Shown here: positions 1-7,675 of the stretch, one piece after another
Layout of the letters: each line of letters begins with the position of its first letter
Numbering within the stretch: position 1 is the stretch's first letter
NCBI GenBank assembly: GCA_964515945.1
Contig: CAZEWY010000046.1
Coordinates: 1-19,247, forward strand
Source of the DNA: CAYQQJ01 sp964515945
GTDB taxonomy: Bacteria; Pseudomonadota; Gammaproteobacteria; Pseudomonadales; Cellvibrionaceae
Direction of reading: 5' to 3'
Length of the DNA stretch: 19,247 bases
Notes under the pieces: generated by a model
Seen by the model: only the letters and a program-made list of their open reading frames with translations
Told to the model about the DNA's origin: nothing
The model's database searches: none
Position numbers and translations under genes: made by a program

Positions 1-1
1 G

Positions 2-187
2 CTGGCGCAGGCGCGCGCCAGCGGCCGGGTCCTGATCGATCTGCCGGAAGAGTATCTGCTGTGGTTTTCACAAAAAGGTTTTCCCGCCGGACTGCTGGGT
101 GAGCTACTGGCGCTGGCCCTGGAAATCAAGGTCAATGGCCAGGAGGACCTGCTGAATCCGCTCAGGGATTACCCCTCCATCCACTGA
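2..187 (+). CDS. DUF3820 family protein, 3' end only (5' end outside window)
   Basis: Sixty-one codons and a TGA stop are present; the start lies before the window. The visible core, VLIDLPEEYLLWFSQKGFPA followed by ALEIKVNG, matches my memory of the small DUF3820 family (usually about 70-80 residues), whose hallmarks are a LIDLPE-YLLWF block, a KGFP turn and an EIKVNG helix. The usual FGKYKGR-type lead-in is replaced by ARASGR, so either the N-terminus diverges or a frame change lies close to the window edge. The molecular function of the family is not established; some members have been described as quorum-sensing-regulated. The next gene starts 49 bp downstream on the same strand and could be co-transcribed. 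Confidence 0.72.
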   Translation: MAQARASGRVLIDLPEEYLLWFSQKGFPAGLLGELLALALEIKVNGQEDLLNPLRDYPSIH

Positions 188-236
188 CCCTTCATTCTGC
201 CCACGGTTAGGTGTGGAGAGTTCAAGAGGTACCAAA

Positions 237-593
237 ATGACACCGACGGAATTCGTGAATTTTCTGAAAGAAGATCCACTCAATGTGGAATTCGAGAAAG
301 TCATAAAGCTGATCGACGCCTACTATAAATATACCCCAACGCGTTTTACCAATGGCGTCGGGGCGGATCCCATCGTCAACAAGGCGGGAGAAAACGAGGG
401 ATCCTGTAAAATATTCGCCTTCGCGCGCATGCAAGGTCTGACCGAGGCCCAGACCCTGGCCTGCTTCGGCCGCAATTATCGGGAAGACGTACTGCCCCAT
501 CCCGATGGCACTAGTCACCCGAATATCCGCCGCTTCATTATCGATGGCTGGAAAGGCATCAAATTCGACCGGGAACCCTTGATACTGCGCTAG
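237..593 (+). CDS. HopJ-family protein (HopJ type III effector family)
   Basis: This 118-residue protein has the conserved layout of the HopJ family: an N-terminal helix (MTPTEFVNFLKE), IDAYYKYTPTRFTNG, the core NEGSCKIFAFARMQGLTEAQ, then LACFGRNYREDVLPHPDG and a closing IRRFIIDGWKGIKF. The length is normal for the family. I chose the ATG at 237 over an in-frame ATG at 213 because AAGAGG lies about 7 bases upstream of it and it gives the family N-terminus. The family is named after a Pseudomonas syringae effector but is widespread in free-living Gammaproteobacteria without type III secretion. No secretion genes are visible here, so the effector label should not be read as a function. The biochemical activity is unknown. 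Confidence 0.85.
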   Translation: MTPTEFVNFLKEDPLNVEFEKVIKLIDAYYKYTPTRFTNGVGADPIVNKAGENEGSCKIFAFARMQGLTEAQTLACFGRNYREDVLPHPDGTSHPNIRRFIIDGWKGIKFDREPLILR

Positions 594-673
594 TGTTATT
601 ACAGCTCATTTATCTTCCTAATATTTTCTTTTCCCAGAAAACATCGACCAATGCGTGGAATGATCAGCTCACA

Positions 674-758
674 GGGTACAATCGGGCAGCATCTGGGGGC
701 GCAATCAGCCGGACTTTTAGGGTACAATTAGACGCAACCCTGGAATACAATTGGACGC
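674..758 (+). repeat. Cluster of about four imperfect direct repeats, 22-23 bp period, upstream of the AAA/DUF4143 gene
   Basis: Units of the form GGGTACAATyrGrCGC start at 674, 697, 720 and 742. The copies at 674, 720 and 742 are clear, and the one at 697 (GGGCGCAATCAGCC) is degenerate. Start-to-start spacing is 23, 23 and 22 bp, about two helical turns, which would put each copy on the same DNA face. Each good copy contains TACAAT, a -10-like hexamer. The last of these ends 10 bases before the ATG at 762. The array could be operator sites for the following gene or a remnant of a repeat family. Confidence 0.6.
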
Positions 759-761
759 ACG

Positions 762-2021
762 ATGAAGGCTCCACCCGCACCCCCTTCCTATATCCCCCGG
801 CACATCACATCGACGCTGCGGGAAGCCCTGGCGGATACACCGGTGGTCTGCTTGCTGGGGCCGCGTCAGTGTGGCAAGTCAACCCTGGTACGTCACTGTG
901 ACCCCGCCCGGGCCTACATCAACCTTGACGAACGCAATTATCTGGAGTTGGCACTTGGAGACCCCGAAGGCTTTATCGATGGGCTTCCCGAACAGGTCGC
1001 CATCGATGAAATACAGCGCGCCCCCGAACTCACCCTGGCCATCAAACGCAGTGTCGATGCCAAGCGTCGTCCCGGCCGCTTTCTGCTGACCGGCTCAGCC
1101 AACCTGTTGCAGTTGCCGCGCTTGGCCGACTCGCTTGCTGGCCGGATGGAATGCCTTTATCTGCAACCGCTCACCGAGGTGGAGAAGCAGCGGGCGCCGG
1201 GGCATTTTCTCAACCTCTGGCGTGCCGGTGGGCTGGTCAAAACCCTACCTCCAAGCCGTGCCCCCCACCCCAGCGAATTGCCGGGCCGCCTGGTTGCCGG
1301 CGGCTACCCCGATGCCTTTGCCCGTAGTCCAAAACGGGCGCGGCGCTGGCAGCAGCAATACGTGCAATCGATTATCCAACGCGACATTCGCGATATTGCC
1401 GAGATCAAGGACGGACAGGAGGTGGCACGCCTGCTGGAGTACCTCAGCCACCAGACCGCCACTTTGCTCAATGTCTCCGCAACCGCCAATGCCTTGGGTC
1501 ATACCCGCTCCACCATTGAGCGCTACCTGAGCGTTCTTGAAAAATTGTTTCTGATTCGCCGGCTGCCTGCCTGGCACTCCAACCGTAGCAAGCGGCTGGT
1601 CAAGACGCCGAAAATCCATGTCTGCGATAGCGGCCTGGCCGCCGCCCTTGCGGACTTGCGGCCAGAGCAGTGGAACCCCGAACGAACGCGATTTGGCCGC
1701 CTGCTGGAGTCCTTCGTGATTCAGCAGATCATGGCAATGGGAGGCTGGCACGAGGACGAACCCCGCTTCGGGCATTATCGCGACAAGGATCAAATCGAAG
1801 TGGACCTGGTTATCGAACTGGGCGGCGACGTATGGGGCATCGAAGTCAAGGCGGCTGCCAGTGTGCGAGCCACGGATGGCCGGGGGCTTTTGCGGTTAGC
1901 GGATACGGCAGGTGCCAAATTTCGCGGCGGGCTGGTGCTTTACGATGGCGATGCGGTATTGCCCATCGAGCGGGATTTGAATATCCATGCCGCGCCCATC
2001 AGCAAACTCTGGGAGCTCTAG
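762..2021 (+). CDS. AAA_14 / DUF4143 ATP-binding protein
   Basis: This 419-residue cytoplasmic protein has the classic AAA_14 plus DUF4143 architecture. The Walker A loop GPRQCGKST is at residues 33-41, the Walker B strand QVAIDEIQRAP at about 78-88, and a sensor-like FLLTGSANLLQL follows at about 107-118. A winged-helix-like middle (NALGHTRSTIERYLSVLEKLFLI) leads to a C-terminal DUF4143 fold. There EVDLVIELGGDVWGIEVKA resembles the D...ExK core of PD-(D/E)XK nucleases. The family's role is poorly defined; members are often scattered as single accessory genes. The start lies just after the repeat cluster and has no convincing Shine-Dalgarno sequence. If the last TACAAT were a -10 box, the mRNA would be nearly leaderless. 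No partner gene is visible. Confidence 0.88.
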   Translation: MKAPPAPPSYIPRHITSTLREALADTPVVCLLGPRQCGKSTLVRHCDPARAYINLDERNYLELALGDPEGFIDGLPEQVAIDEIQRAPELTLAIKRSVDAKRRPGRFLLTGSANLLQLPRLADSLAGRMECLYLQPLTEVEKQRAPGHFLNLWRAGGLVKTLPPSRAPHPSELPGRLVAGGYPDAFARSPKRARRWQQQYVQSIIQRDIRDIAEIKDGQEVARLLEYLSHQTATLLNVSATANALGHTRSTIERYLSVLEKLFLIRRLPAWHSNRSKRLVKTPKIHVCDSGLAAALADLRPEQWNPERTRFGRLLESFVIQQIMAMGGWHEDEPRFGHYRDKDQIEVDLVIELGGDVWGIEVKAAASVRATDGRGLLRLADTAGAKFRGGLVLYDGDAVLPIERDLNIHAAPISKLWEL

Positions 2022-2359
2022 CCGGTACCGAATTGTATTTTCGAAGATGCTATCGAACAGGCCAAGATACAGCGCTTCAGCACCGGTATGGGCTGCTTTG
2101 GGATGGGTGGTGATTTCGGAGGACAAATTCACCGCTGTGACAATGTAAAGATGAGGAGCAGCCCGCCTGACCGAACAGGGCGCCGTAGTGCGCTATAATT
2201 AGCCGCTCCTTTCCCCACCATTCGTCCGACCACGACCGGGCATTGTTGACGGGAGTTGTGCGCCTGTTATCATCTGCGCCTTTTTCCCGTCGCCTGCCCG
2301 TCCGGCGCAAAAACAAATTTAAAGCGGGTTTCATTAGCGATCTTCAGACTGAGGCGAAT
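2022..2359. other. Intergenic region between the AAA/DUF4143 gene and purE
   Basis: This 338-bp stretch has no convincing gene. It holds the proposed purE promoter at 2246-2273 and an upstream TATAAT at 2194-2199 that lacks a good -35 partner at normal spacing. A 15-bp string, TTCACCGCTGTGACA at 2128-2142, is identical to part of the terminal arm of the repeat at the window's right edge; no partner arm is seen here, so it may be a remnant or chance. I saw no Rho-independent terminator after the ATPase gene. Confidence 0.55.
2246..2273 (+). promoter_or_regulatory. Predicted sigma70 promoter of the purEK operon
   Basis: A -35 element TTGACG (2246-2251) is followed after 16 bp by TATCAT (2268-2273). 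A TG dinucleotide one base ahead of the latter makes an extended -10. Transcription would start near 2280 and leave a leader of about 80 nt before purE. I did not find a convincing PurR palindrome around it. Confidence 0.5.
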
Positions 2360-2854
2360 ATGCAAGCAAAAGTCGCAATCATTATGGGTTCCAAAAGTGA
2401 CTGGCCGACCATGCAACTGGCGGCCGAGATCATGGATGAATTGCAGGTGGCCTACCATGTGGAGGTCATCTCGGCCCACCGCACCCCTGACAAGCTGATG
2501 GAATTTTCCGCCGCAGCCGTCGATCGCGGCTTCGAAATCATCATTGCTGGCGCTGGCGGGGCCGCCCACCTGCCCGGCATGGTCGCTTCGAAAACCCGCC
2601 TGCCGGTGCTGGGCGTGCCTGTGCAAAGCAAGGCACTGAAAGGTCTCGACAGCCTCTTGTCGATCGTACAGATGCCCAAGGGCATTGCCGTGGGAACCCT
2701 GGCCATTGGCACCGCCGGCGCCTTCAATGCGGGGCTTCTCGCCTGCCAGGTGCTGGCCAATTCTGACAGCGCTCTGGCCGGGCGGCTGGACAAATTTCGC
2801 CGCCAACAGACGGAAGAGGTTCTGGCACAACCCGACCCGCGGGACATGCCATGA
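2360..2854 (+). CDS. purE: 5-(carboxyamino)imidazole ribonucleotide mutase, PurE
   Basis: PurE converts N5-CAIR to CAIR in de novo purine synthesis. The 164-residue product carries the family signatures in order: IIMGSKSDWPTM near the N-terminus, ISAHRTPDKL (catalytic His), AGAGGAAHLPGMVAS, LGVPVQSKALKGLDSLLSIVQMP, and GTLAIGTAGAFNAGLLACQ. The length and the PurK neighbour fit a bacterial class I PurE rather than the carboxylase type. An in-frame TTG at 2243 would add 39 residues that do not look like family sequence, so I chose the ATG at 2360, although its Shine-Dalgarno (GAGGCGA) is modest. Its stop overlaps the purK start by 4 bp, which indicates translational coupling. Confidence 0.96.
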   Translation: MQAKVAIIMGSKSDWPTMQLAAEIMDELQVAYHVEVISAHRTPDKLMEFSAAAVDRGFEIIIAGAGGAAHLPGMVASKTRLPVLGVPVQSKALKGLDSLLSIVQMPKGIAVGTLAIGTAGAFNAGLLACQVLANSDSALAGRLDKFRRQQTEEVLAQPDPRDMP

Positions 2855-3921
2855 CCGATGTTTGGGTATTGGGCAACGGGCAGCTTGGCGCCATGTTGCA
2901 ACAGGCAGCCATACCGCTGGCTATCGGCGTGCATACCGTCGATATCGACGCGCCGCTTGAACAGCCGATCCCCCGGGATGCAATAGTTACCGCAGAGCGC
3001 GAGCACTGGGCGCCGACGCCGGTGACCCGGCAGCTCTTCGATCACCCCGGCTTCGTCAGCCGCCGCGCCTTTGCCGGACTGCCCGATCGCAAGACGCAGA
3101 AACAGTGGCTTGACCGACTGGAGCTGGCCAATGCCAAATGGCGGGATCTGGACGCCGAGGTCACCGGCAGCGACCTGCACCGGGATTTGGGTGACCGGGT
3201 TCTGCTCAAGAGCCGCACCGGCGGCTACGACGGCAAGGGCCAGTTCTGGCTGCGCAAGAATGACACGGCCATTCCCGATGACTGGCGCGGCCAGGCTATC
3301 GCGGAAGAGGCGGTGGATTTCGAGGACGAGCTGTCCATCATCGGCGTGCGCAATCGGGACGGCCGTTGCGAATTCTATCCACTGACCCTGAACCTCCACA
3401 GCAATGGCATTCTCATGGCGTCCATTGCCCCCATGGCCCGCCTGCAATCGTTGCAGTCCCAGGCCGAGACCATGCTCGGCAAGTTGATGCAGGCGCTGGA
3501 TTATGTGGGCGTCATGGCTATGGAATGCTTTCTGGTGGGCGACCGGCTGCTGGTTAATGAAGTGGCTCCCCGGGTTCACAACAGCGGCCACTGGACCCAG
3601 GCCGGCAGCAGTATCAGCCAGTTTGAAAACCATCTGCGCGCTATCTGCGATCTGCCCCTGGCCAAGCCCCTGGTCAAGAACACCAGTGTCATGATCAACC
3701 TGATCGGCATGGAGCGCGACAACCGCTGGCTGGGCGTGGACGGTGCCGAGCTCTACTGGTACGGCAAAACAGTGCGGCCCGGCCGCAAGCTGGGTCATAT
3801 CAATCTATCGCCGGCCGACCCGTCCACACTGCGCAGAGGCCTGGAACAGTTGCGGCCACTTCTACCACAAGATTACGCGGCCACCATCGCATGGGTGTTG
3901 GAGAAGCTTGCGCTCCTCTGA
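2851..3921 (+). CDS. purK: 5-(carboxyamino)imidazole ribonucleotide synthase, PurK
   Basis: PurK is an ATP-grasp enzyme that carboxylates AIR with bicarbonate and ATP to give N5-CAIR, the substrate of PurE. The protein has 356 residues, a normal length. It opens with the nucleotide-fold motif VWVLGNGQLGAML. The ATP-grasp loop SRTGGYDGKGQ is at residues 121-131, an EEAVDFEDELSI strand follows, and the metal and substrate site NEVAPRVHNSGHWTQ begins at residue 236. The C-terminal domain with YWYGKTVRPGRKLGHIN is also present. The start codon sits in the ATGA overlap with purE, so the two subunits are probably made together. A glutathione transferase gene begins 22 bp downstream. Confidence 0.96.
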   Translation: MTDVWVLGNGQLGAMLQQAAIPLAIGVHTVDIDAPLEQPIPRDAIVTAEREHWAPTPVTRQLFDHPGFVSRRAFAGLPDRKTQKQWLDRLELANAKWRDLDAEVTGSDLHRDLGDRVLLKSRTGGYDGKGQFWLRKNDTAIPDDWRGQAIAEEAVDFEDELSIIGVRNRDGRCEFYPLTLNLHSNGILMASIAPMARLQSLQSQAETMLGKLMQALDYVGVMAMECFLVGDRLLVNEVAPRVHNSGHWTQAGSSISQFENHLRAICDLPLAKPLVKNTSVMINLIGMERDNRWLGVDGAELYWYGKTVRPGRKLGHINLSPADPSTLRRGLEQLRPLLPQDYAATIAWVLEKLALL

Positions 3922-3943
3922 GCCGCCGGTGTCAGAACAATCC

Positions 3944-4627
3944 ATGTCAGAGCAGCTCATGTCAGACGCCCAGCAACTGCCGCTGCTCTACTCCTTCCGC
4001 CGCTGTCCCTACGCCATGCGCGCCCGACTCGCCATCGCTTACGCCGGTTGCCCGGTGGCGCTGCGGGAAGTGGTGCTGAAGGACAAGCCGGCGGCGCTGT
4101 TGCAGGCGTCACCCAAGGGCACGGTGCCGGTGCTGGTAACGCCCGGCGGTGAAGTGATCGACGAAAGCCTGGATGTGATGCTCTGGGCGCTGACCCACCG
4201 CGACCCCGATGACTTGCTGTGCCGCCAGAATCCCGCTGGACGCCAGCGGGCGGATCATCTGATCGCGGAAAATGATGGGCCGTTCAAGCAGGCTTTGGAC
4301 CGCTACAAATATGCGGACCGCTATCCCGAGCAGCCGATGGAGTTCCACAGAGCCCGGTGCGAAAGGTTTTTGCAGCATCTGGAGCATCGGTTGACGGAAC
4401 AGCACTATCTCGCCAGCAGTCACTATTCCATCGCCGATATGGCTATCTTTCCCTTCGTGCGCCAGTTGGCCCAGGTCGACAGGGGCTGGTTCGACAACGC
4501 CAACTTTCCCCGCCTGCGGCACTGGTTGCAACAGCAGATGGAGTCACCGCTCTTTGCCCGGGTTATGAAAAAATACCCGCCTTGGGATGGTGAATCTCTG
4601 GTAGTGTTTCCATCTGTCGAAGGCTAA
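3944..4627 (+). CDS. Glutathione S-transferase family protein
   Basis: This is a soluble GST-like protein of about 227 residues. The N-terminal thioredoxin-like domain carries the putative catalytic Cys in SFRRCPYAMRARLAI, a cis-Pro in KGTVPVLVTP and the glutathione-binding ESLDVMLWAL. An all-helical C-terminal domain contains HYSIADMAIFPFVRQLA. The substrate cannot be told from the sequence. The start is uncertain. A 15-bp unit is repeated so that GTG (3929), ATG (3944) and ATG (3959) lie in frame, each followed by TCAGA; none has a strong Shine-Dalgarno sequence. I report the middle one. The gene lies between purK (22-bp gap) and the protease gene (10-bp gap) and is likely co-transcribed with them; a link to purine synthesis is not implied. 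Confidence 0.85.
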   Translation: MSEQLMSDAQQLPLLYSFRRCPYAMRARLAIAYAGCPVALREVVLKDKPAALLQASPKGTVPVLVTPGGEVIDESLDVMLWALTHRDPDDLLCRQNPAGRQRADHLIAENDGPFKQALDRYKYADRYPEQPMEFHRARCERFLQHLEHRLTEQHYLASSHYSIADMAIFPFVRQLAQVDRGWFDNANFPRLRHWLQQQMESPLFARVMKKYPPWDGESLVVFPSVEG

Positions 4628-4637
4628 GGAAACTCTG

Positions 4638-5946
4638 ATGGGATTTTTCCCCCGATCATTTTCAGTGCTGTTACTCCTGGCCCTGGGTTTCGGCGCGGGC
4701 TGGGGCCTGCGCGGCTTTATGCCACAAGCAGACACCAGGGCTGGATTCCCCACACAGATACCTGTACAGCCACCTGCGGCCTCGATGGCTGCTGGCACCG
4801 ACACTCTGGAAACGGACCCGCAACTTTCATCGTCCCCTCCCAAAGCACCCCAGCCAGCAACAGAAAATTTCCATGAAGGCCGTCAAGAGTTATCGGCCGA
4901 AGACGCGGGCAATCACCTGCGCGAAGAACTGGGCGAAAAGTTAAGTAAAGAGTTTCGCGCACTCCTGCAAGCCCAGTCATTCGACGCCGCCATGAACCTT
5001 TACAGCGACATAGAGCGACGCAGCAGCCGCGATGCGGCCGAACTCAAGGAACTGGCATTGGCCTATCTCGAAAGCTGCCTGGACCGTGGCGACGGCAGCG
5101 CATTGACCGGCCTTGTGGATGCCTGGCTGGGACGCTATTACGGCGATATTGAGGTGCTGGTATTGCTGGCCCGGTATCAGCGAATATCGGGCTATTCGGC
5201 AGAAGCGGCGCGCACCTTTCAGTTGGCCTTTACCTATGCCTTCACCTCCGCCGACAAACAGAAGGTCGATCTGGCTTTCGAGAGTTTTGTCGGGGCCACC
5301 GATGAACATCTTGCAGGGCAACAGAGTTGGCGGCGGCTGATCAGTTTTTATGAAACGCTGGGCGTGCTCGATCTCACCCGGCCTCACTATCAACTGCGCC
5401 TGGCTGAACTCTATATGGCTCACGGAGAGCCGGATTTTGGCCGCGATCTTCTGACAAGGCTGGCGGGGGTTCCCTCGGTATCGGCCGCGGCCACAAACCT
5501 GCTCCACGCCAGCCGCGCCGAGCCCAAGAGTCCGACAGTGGGCCAATCCAGCGGGGCGGTGGACGCCATCCCCCTGCGGGTGGTCGGCAGCCACTATGCG
5601 CTGCCGCTGGCGCTCAACAGCGCTGAAGATATCCATCTGATCATCGATACCGGGGCCACCACCACGACCCTGTCCAGAAAATCCTTCGATGCGTTGAGCC
5701 GCCATGGGGCTTTTACTGAATTGGGTCCGAGGATGTTCAATACCGCCGGCGGCGTGACCAAGGGAACCCTCTACCGCGTTGCCAGCTTCCAGCTCGGCGA
5801 CCAGCTTCTGTCCGATGTGGATATCGCGGTGCTCGACTTCGATATGCCTGTTGGCGTCGACGGTTTATTGGGGATGAATGTGCTGCGCCATTTCCGCTTT
5901 CGCGTCGACCAGGAACGACGCCAGGTCGTAATTACCGTTGAAGATG
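4638..5946 (+). CDS. Membrane-anchored retropepsin-like aspartic protease with repeat-rich N-terminal region, 3' end lost in assembly gap
   Basis: At least 436 residues are present before the run of Ns. An N-terminal hydrophobic segment (about residues 8-26) acts as a signal anchor and is followed by a Pro/Gln-rich linker. A long helical, TPR-like region (about 85-290) comes next. The C-terminal retropepsin domain has the catalytic loop IIDTGATTTTLS, with Asp337, and the second-half motif VDGLLGMNVLRHF. The architecture matches periplasm-facing single-domain proteases of clan AA, which work as homodimers; the substrate is unknown. The start is supported by TAAGGA 7 bases upstream, overlapping the GST stop. 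The sequence before the gap, VDQERRQVVITVED, is typical of the family C-terminus, so only a few residues are probably missing. The reading through the gap is an artefact. Confidence 0.8.
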
Positions 5947-5956
5947 NNNNNNNNNN
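5947..5956. other. Assembly gap (10 Ns)
   Basis: Ten undetermined bases mark a scaffold join whose true length is unknown. The join truncates the protease gene and lies about 126 bp from a structured repeat, a plausible cause of the contig break. Order and distance across it should not be trusted. Confidence 0.97.
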
Positions 5957-6282
5957 CGCCCGAGGTGAGGAGGGGTTAAGCTGCAAGAATTATTTTGTGA
6001 CGCCATGCCTCTGTCAAGGTCATACATAGCAGCTTTTCTTACTAGCGCTGATTACTGTCCCACAAACTTGCTGACATGAATTCGGTGTTCATTGTTGTGA
6101 CCGTCGCCAGCATGCGACCGCCATGGATGGCGGAAGTTAGGGTAACGCAGGAGCAGTTACCGAGATGCTGGTGTAGAGCCTACAGGGACGTATTCACGGC
6201 GTGTCACAGCAGTGAATACCGGATGCGTTTACTAACGTTCAGCCTTAGTTTGTGATTATCGCCAATATACAAGGAAGACCGT
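5957..6282. other. Intergenic region between assembly gap and MATE gene
   Basis: No credible gene is present. The stretch holds the structured repeat at 6083-6221 and, just before the MATE start, an AAGGA ribosome-binding site at 6271-6275. I could not find a confident sigma70 promoter for the MATE gene. Confidence 0.6.
6083..6221. repeat. MITE-like structured inverted-repeat element, 139 bp
   Basis: Terminal arms CGGTGTTCATTGTTGTGAC (6083-6101) and, on the opposite strand, CGGTATTCACTGCTGTGAC (6221-6203) pair with 16 of 19 matches. Nested inside are CCAGCAT/ATGCTGG (6107-6113 and 6165-6171), a perfect hairpin CCGCCAT-GG-ATGGCGG (6118-6133), and GGTAAC/GTTACC around a 9-base loop at about 6141-6161. 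The right 59 bp (6163-6221) recur inverted at 19182-19240 with 54 of 59 identities. There is no coding potential, so it would depend on a transposase elsewhere or be a REP-like element. Confidence 0.75.
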
Positions 6283-6283
6283 C

Positions 6284-7669
6284 TTGACTGAGCCGGAACA
6301 ACCCATGCCCGAAGTTCGCGCCGGGCTGATTGCGCGAGTTCTGACCGAGTGGAAAACCTTGGCCCTGCTGGGTGCGCCCATACTGGTCGCGCAACTGGCG
6401 CAGATGGCCAATGGCGTCATAGATACGGTTATGGCCGGCCATGTCAGTGCTGCGGACCTCGCCGGGGTGGGCATCGGCAGCAGTCTGTGGGTCCCGCTCT
6501 TCCTGTTTTTCGTCGGCACACTCAATGCCCTGCAACCCATTATTTCGGGGCATCGGGGAGCGCAACTGCTGGCCCATATCATGCCGGTGACCTGGCAGGG
6601 CATCTATATCGCGGCAGGTGGTGCCCTGATCATGATCGCGTTGCTGATCAATGTGCGCCCGGTGCTGGACGCCCTGCGCCTGGATACTCAGACCGCCAAC
6701 ATTGCCCAGGGCTATCTCAATGCTGTCGCCTGGGGCGTGCCGGCCATGCTGCTGCTTACCGCATTGCGCGGCCTGACGGATGGGCTCGGCCACACCCGGG
6801 TCATCATGGCCTTTTCGCTGCTGGCCACGACCATCAACCTTCCCCTCAACTATGTCTTTATCTACGGCAAGTTCGGCATTCCCGCCATGGGTGGTATCGG
6901 CTGTGGATGGGCCACCGCCATCGCCATTTGGATCGCCTTGCTGGCCCTGCTGGCTTACCTCCACTGGAGCCGCACTTACCGGGACTTTCATCTGGTGGAT
7001 GACTGGGAGCCGCCCCACTGGGCGGATATCATGCGGGTGCTGCGGCTGGGTGTGCCCATCGGCTTCACGGTCTTCATTGAGGTCAGCATGTTTGCGGTAG
7101 TCGCGCTGTTCCTGGCTCCCCTGGGTCCCGCCGTTGTCGCGGGGCACCAGATAGTGCTCAATGTGGTGTCCCTGGTGTTCATGGTCCCTCTGAGCCTGGG
7201 CGCGGCCCTGACATTGAGAGTCAGTTTTCTGCTCGGTGCCGGTGCGCCCGCCAGTGCCCAACTCCTGGCCCGTAGCGCGCTGCTGCTGGCCCTGGGTATT
7301 GCTCTGGTCTATGTTCCGCTGCTATTACTCAGCCGCGATCTGATTGTCGGGTTTTACACCCACGACCGGCAAGTTCAGCAGATAGCGGCGCAGTTGTTGG
7401 TATTCGGTGCCGTTTTCCAGATTGCGGATGTGCTTCAGGTGACGGCGATCAGCGCCCTGAGAGGCTACAGGGATACGCGCATTCCCATGTTCATCATGCT
7501 GCTGTCCTTCTGGGGAATCTGTCTGCCACTCGGTTACGGGCTGACCTTTACGGATTATCTGGGGGAGGCTAGAGGGGCTATCGGATTCTGGATGGCGTTG
7601 ACGGTCGGTCTGGCGGTGGCCGGCATTCTGTTGATATCGCGGCTTTTTACCCACAAGCGCGGTCGTTAA
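6284..7669 (+). CDS. MATE family multidrug/Na+ efflux transporter (NorM-like)
   Basis: This 461-residue inner-membrane protein has two bundles of about six hydrophobic segments each, as expected for MATE antiporters, which export cationic drugs using Na+ or H+ gradients. The first bundle begins with ILVAQLAQMANGVIDTVMAG, the usual NorM-type first helix region, and VPAMLLLTALRGLTDGLG and NLPLNYVFIYGKFG are also characteristic. The second bundle contains VPIGFTVFIEVSMFAVVALF and the matching ISALRGYRDTRIPMFIMLLSFW. I chose the TTG at 6284 because AAGGA sits 8 bases upstream; an ATG at 6305 would remove only seven residues and lacks a comparable site. The substrate cannot be assigned. It converges on the solute-binding gene with a 6-bp gap and no clear terminator. 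Confidence 0.92.
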   Translation: MTEPEQPMPEVRAGLIARVLTEWKTLALLGAPILVAQLAQMANGVIDTVMAGHVSAADLAGVGIGSSLWVPLFLFFVGTLNALQPIISGHRGAQLLAHIMPVTWQGIYIAAGGALIMIALLINVRPVLDALRLDTQTANIAQGYLNAVAWGVPAMLLLTALRGLTDGLGHTRVIMAFSLLATTINLPLNYVFIYGKFGIPAMGGIGCGWATAIAIWIALLALLAYLHWSRTYRDFHLVDDWEPPHWADIMRVLRLGVPIGFTVFIEVSMFAVVALFLAPLGPAVVAGHQIVLNVVSLVFMVPLSLGAALTLRVSFLLGAGAPASAQLLARSALLLALGIALVYVPLLLLSRDLIVGFYTHDRQVQQIAAQLLVFGAVFQIADVLQVTAISALRGYRDTRIPMFIMLLSFWGICLPLGYGLTFTDYLGEARGAIGFWMALTVGLAVAGILLISRLFTHKRGR

Positions 7670-7675
7670 AGAGAC

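Noticed and set aside
674..758. Possible CRISPR array
   Set aside because: Repeats are only about 16 bp, imperfect, with 6-7 bp between them, and there are no cas genes; this is far outside CRISPR geometry.
2128..2142. Third copy of the dispersed repeat (TTCACCGCTGTGACA)
   Set aside because: Only 15 bp match, no partner arm or internal hairpin is present, and a match of this length can arise by chance at this scale; noted only as a possible remnant.
2194..2199. TATAAT as the purE promoter
   Set aside because: No acceptable -35 at 16-18 bp spacing, and it is farther from purE than the better-formed promoter at 2246-2273; it could still be a minor start.
2300..2320. PurR operator upstream of purE
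   Set aside because: GCGCAAAAAC vaguely resembles one half of a PurR box, but the second half and the central CG symmetry are missing.
2452..3798. Long open frame on the minus strand across purE/purK (448 codons)
   Set aside because: It lies antisense to two well-recognised enzymes, has low-complexity Gln/Ala/His-rich composition and no family motif; it is a GC-driven shadow frame.
6134..6165. Possible integron attC site (GTTAGGG and GTTACC motifs within a hairpin)
   Set aside because: The core does not fit GTTRRRY/RYYYAAC, there is no integrase or cassette array, and the larger element is explained by its own terminal inverted repeats.
6245..7261. Minus-strand open frame of 338 codons over the MATE gene
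   Set aside because: The product is His/Gln/Asp-rich without hydrophobic core and mirrors the MATE coding sequence; it is a shadow frame.
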